From assembly GCF_016907435.1 (NCBI RefSeq), contig NZ_JAFBBZ010000001.1:3348001-3412000 (forward strand): a DNA stretch of 64,000 bases, in the 5' to 3' direction. Below the pieces are notes generated by a model that worked only from the letters and a program-made list of their open reading frames with translations, ran no database searches and was not told the DNA's origin. The stretch is from Nocardioides salarius. GTDB lineage: Bacteria; Actinomycetota; Actinomycetes; Propionibacteriales; Nocardioidaceae. This document shows positions 63,211 to 64,000 of this stretch, one piece after another; positions within the stretch are counted from its first letter, which is position 1, and each line of letters begins with the position of its first letter. Position numbers and translations under genes: made by a program.

Positions 63211-63942
63211 GTGGACCTGGCCGCCCGCCCGGAGAGCGACGAGAGCAACGACCCGGTCTCGACGTCCCCGGTGCGCTCGACCACCGGCTCCCGTGTCCTC
63301 TTCGTCTCCGGACGACACCTCGTCGGCGACGCCATCCGCGTCGCGCTCGAGAGCCGCGGCCTCGAGATGGTCACGCTGCCCGCCGCCGAGACCGGTCAGG
63401 AGCCCGTCTCGCGCCAGCGGCTCGCCGGGTGGCGCGTGGGCGCCGCGCTGGTCGTCGGCGACTTCCTCAGCGCCCAGCAGCGCGAGAGCGTCATGCGGCT
63501 GCCGCACCTGCCGCTGCCCTGGCTGCTGCTGGTCGAGGAACCCGGCGACCCGCGGTGGATCGACCTGGTCGAGGCCGGGGCCAGCTCGGTGGTGCCGAGC
63601 TCGGTCGGCCTCGACGACCTCGTGCGGATGCTCGACGACCTCTCGGTGGGCCGCCCGGTCGCGTGGCCGGGCCGGGAGGAGCTGGAGCAGCAGTGGCGGC
63701 GCCTGCGCGAGGAGCAGGAGGAGGTGCAGCAGCGGATGCTCAGCCTGAGCCCCCGCGAGCGCTCCGTCCTGGCGCTCCTGCACGACGGCCTGTCGGTGCG
63801 CGAGGTCGCGGAGCTGACCGGCGTGCGCGAGGGCACCGTGCGCAGCCAGGTCAAGGCGGTGCTGCGCAAGCTCGCGGTGAGCTCGCAGCTCGCCGCGGTC
63901 GCGCAGTACGACCGCTGGCTCCAGCAGGCCGAGCGCGCCTGA
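63211..63942 (+). CDS. LuxR-type regulator with degenerate receiver
   Basis: The 243-residue protein has an N-terminal receiver-like domain (about 30-150; RVLFVSGRHLVGDAIRVALE) without the usual acidic pair or a clear phospho-acceptor Asp, a helical linker (EELEQQWRRLREEQEEVQQR), and a LuxR helix-turn-helix (about 180-235; LSPRERSVLALLHDGLSVRE, then GTVRSQVKAVLRKLAV). It is likely controlled by something other than phosphorylation. Sitting at the end of the polysaccharide locus near a perfect copy of the inverted repeat, it is the best candidate to bind that motif. GTG start behind GGGAGGGGG. Confidence 0.82.
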   Translation: MDLAARPESDESNDPVSTSPVRSTTGSRVLFVSGRHLVGDAIRVALESRGLEMVTLPAAETGQEPVSRQRLAGWRVGAALVVGDFLSAQQRESVMRLPHLPLPWLLLVEEPGDPRWIDLVEAGASSVVPSSVGLDDLVRMLDDLSVGRPVAWPGREELEQQWRRLREEQEEVQQRMLSLSPRERSVLALLHDGLSVREVAELTGVREGTVRSQVKAVLRKLAVSSQLAAVAQYDRWLQQAERA

Positions 63943-63969
63943 CTCGCACCGCCACTTGGCACGCGCGAG

Positions 63970-63983
63970 ACCCAGCGGAGGGT
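63970..63983. promoter_or_regulatory. EPS-locus inverted-repeat motif, site F (perfect)
   Basis: ACCC-AGCGGA-GGGT, an exact inverted repeat 27 bp after the LuxR-type gene, presumably in the promoter of a gene beyond the window. Confidence 0.55.
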
Positions 63984-64000
63984 ACCCCCGCGTGGGCTGC

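Overview
The window is about 72% G+C, almost fully coding, and carries an actinobacterial core gene order (ahcY, mtrA-mtrB-lpqB, comF, hpf, a NarL-type regulator, secA, then tatB and mrp). The rich set of variant sulfotransferases and the small coiled-coil protein beside them suggest a member of the Nocardioidaceae, probably Nocardioides-like. That placement is inference from gene content. I saw no tRNA or rRNA gene, CRISPR array, transposase or phage gene.

Region 1 (1-18.3 kb) is housekeeping. A DUF808 membrane protein is cut by the window edge. It is followed by S-adenosylhomocysteinase, the MtrAB-LpqB envelope-stress system, a ComF-like protein, a structured leader RNA that fits the raiA motif in front of the ribosome hibernation factor gene hpf, an orphan NarL response regulator, a YcaQ/AlkX-type DNA glycosylase and SecA. 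Then come small conserved actinobacterial genes (Rv3235-like, LysM, a Fis-labelled hypothetical), TatB, the Fe-S carrier Mrp, DUF1003 and a PRC/MgtE_N/CBS protein. Several transcription units end in long GC-rich hairpins.

Region 2 (18.3-33.4 kb) is accessory. It has four paralogous P-loop sulfotransferases, two related endonuclease/exonuclease/phosphatase-fold proteins (one fused to a phosphodiesterase-like domain that has lost metal ligands), a lipoprotein sulfatase with an intact formylglycine motif, a LicD-methyltransferase fusion, an 80-residue coiled-coil protein and a secreted phospholipase D. The content suggests addition and removal of sulfate and phosphodiester groups on an envelope or extracellular glycan. 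An acyl-CoA dehydrogenase, a small lipoprotein and a MaoC protein complete the region.

Region 3 (33.4-64 kb) is an exopolysaccharide locus. A small SARP/BTAD regulator is divergent from a tightly overlapping 13-gene run (34512-53567) with a GDP-mannose/UDP-glucose-type dehydrogenase, glycosyltransferases, an AsnB-like amidotransferase, a two-domain oxidoreductase, a heparinase II/III-like lyase, two Wzz-like proteins, a Wzy-like polymerase/ligase, a pyruvyltransferase and a flippase. Around it lie genes for a CDP-linked, probably C-methylated 6-deoxysugar (cytidylyltransferase, CDP-glucose 4,6-dehydratase, C-methyltransferase, RmlC-like epimerase, GSA-type aminotransferase, PIG-L deacetylase, DUF4910 protein), a right-handed beta-helix protein and a LuxR-type regulator with a degenerate receiver. 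No priming glycosyltransferase was seen.

The most interesting new signals are a shared inverted-repeat motif (ACCC-N6-GGGT and variants) in the promoter gaps of the exopolysaccharide locus, at nearly constant distance from the minus-strand start codons; the structured RNA upstream of hpf; a tandem intergenic repeat at 56.3-56.8 kb; and the sulfation/phosphodiester gene group.
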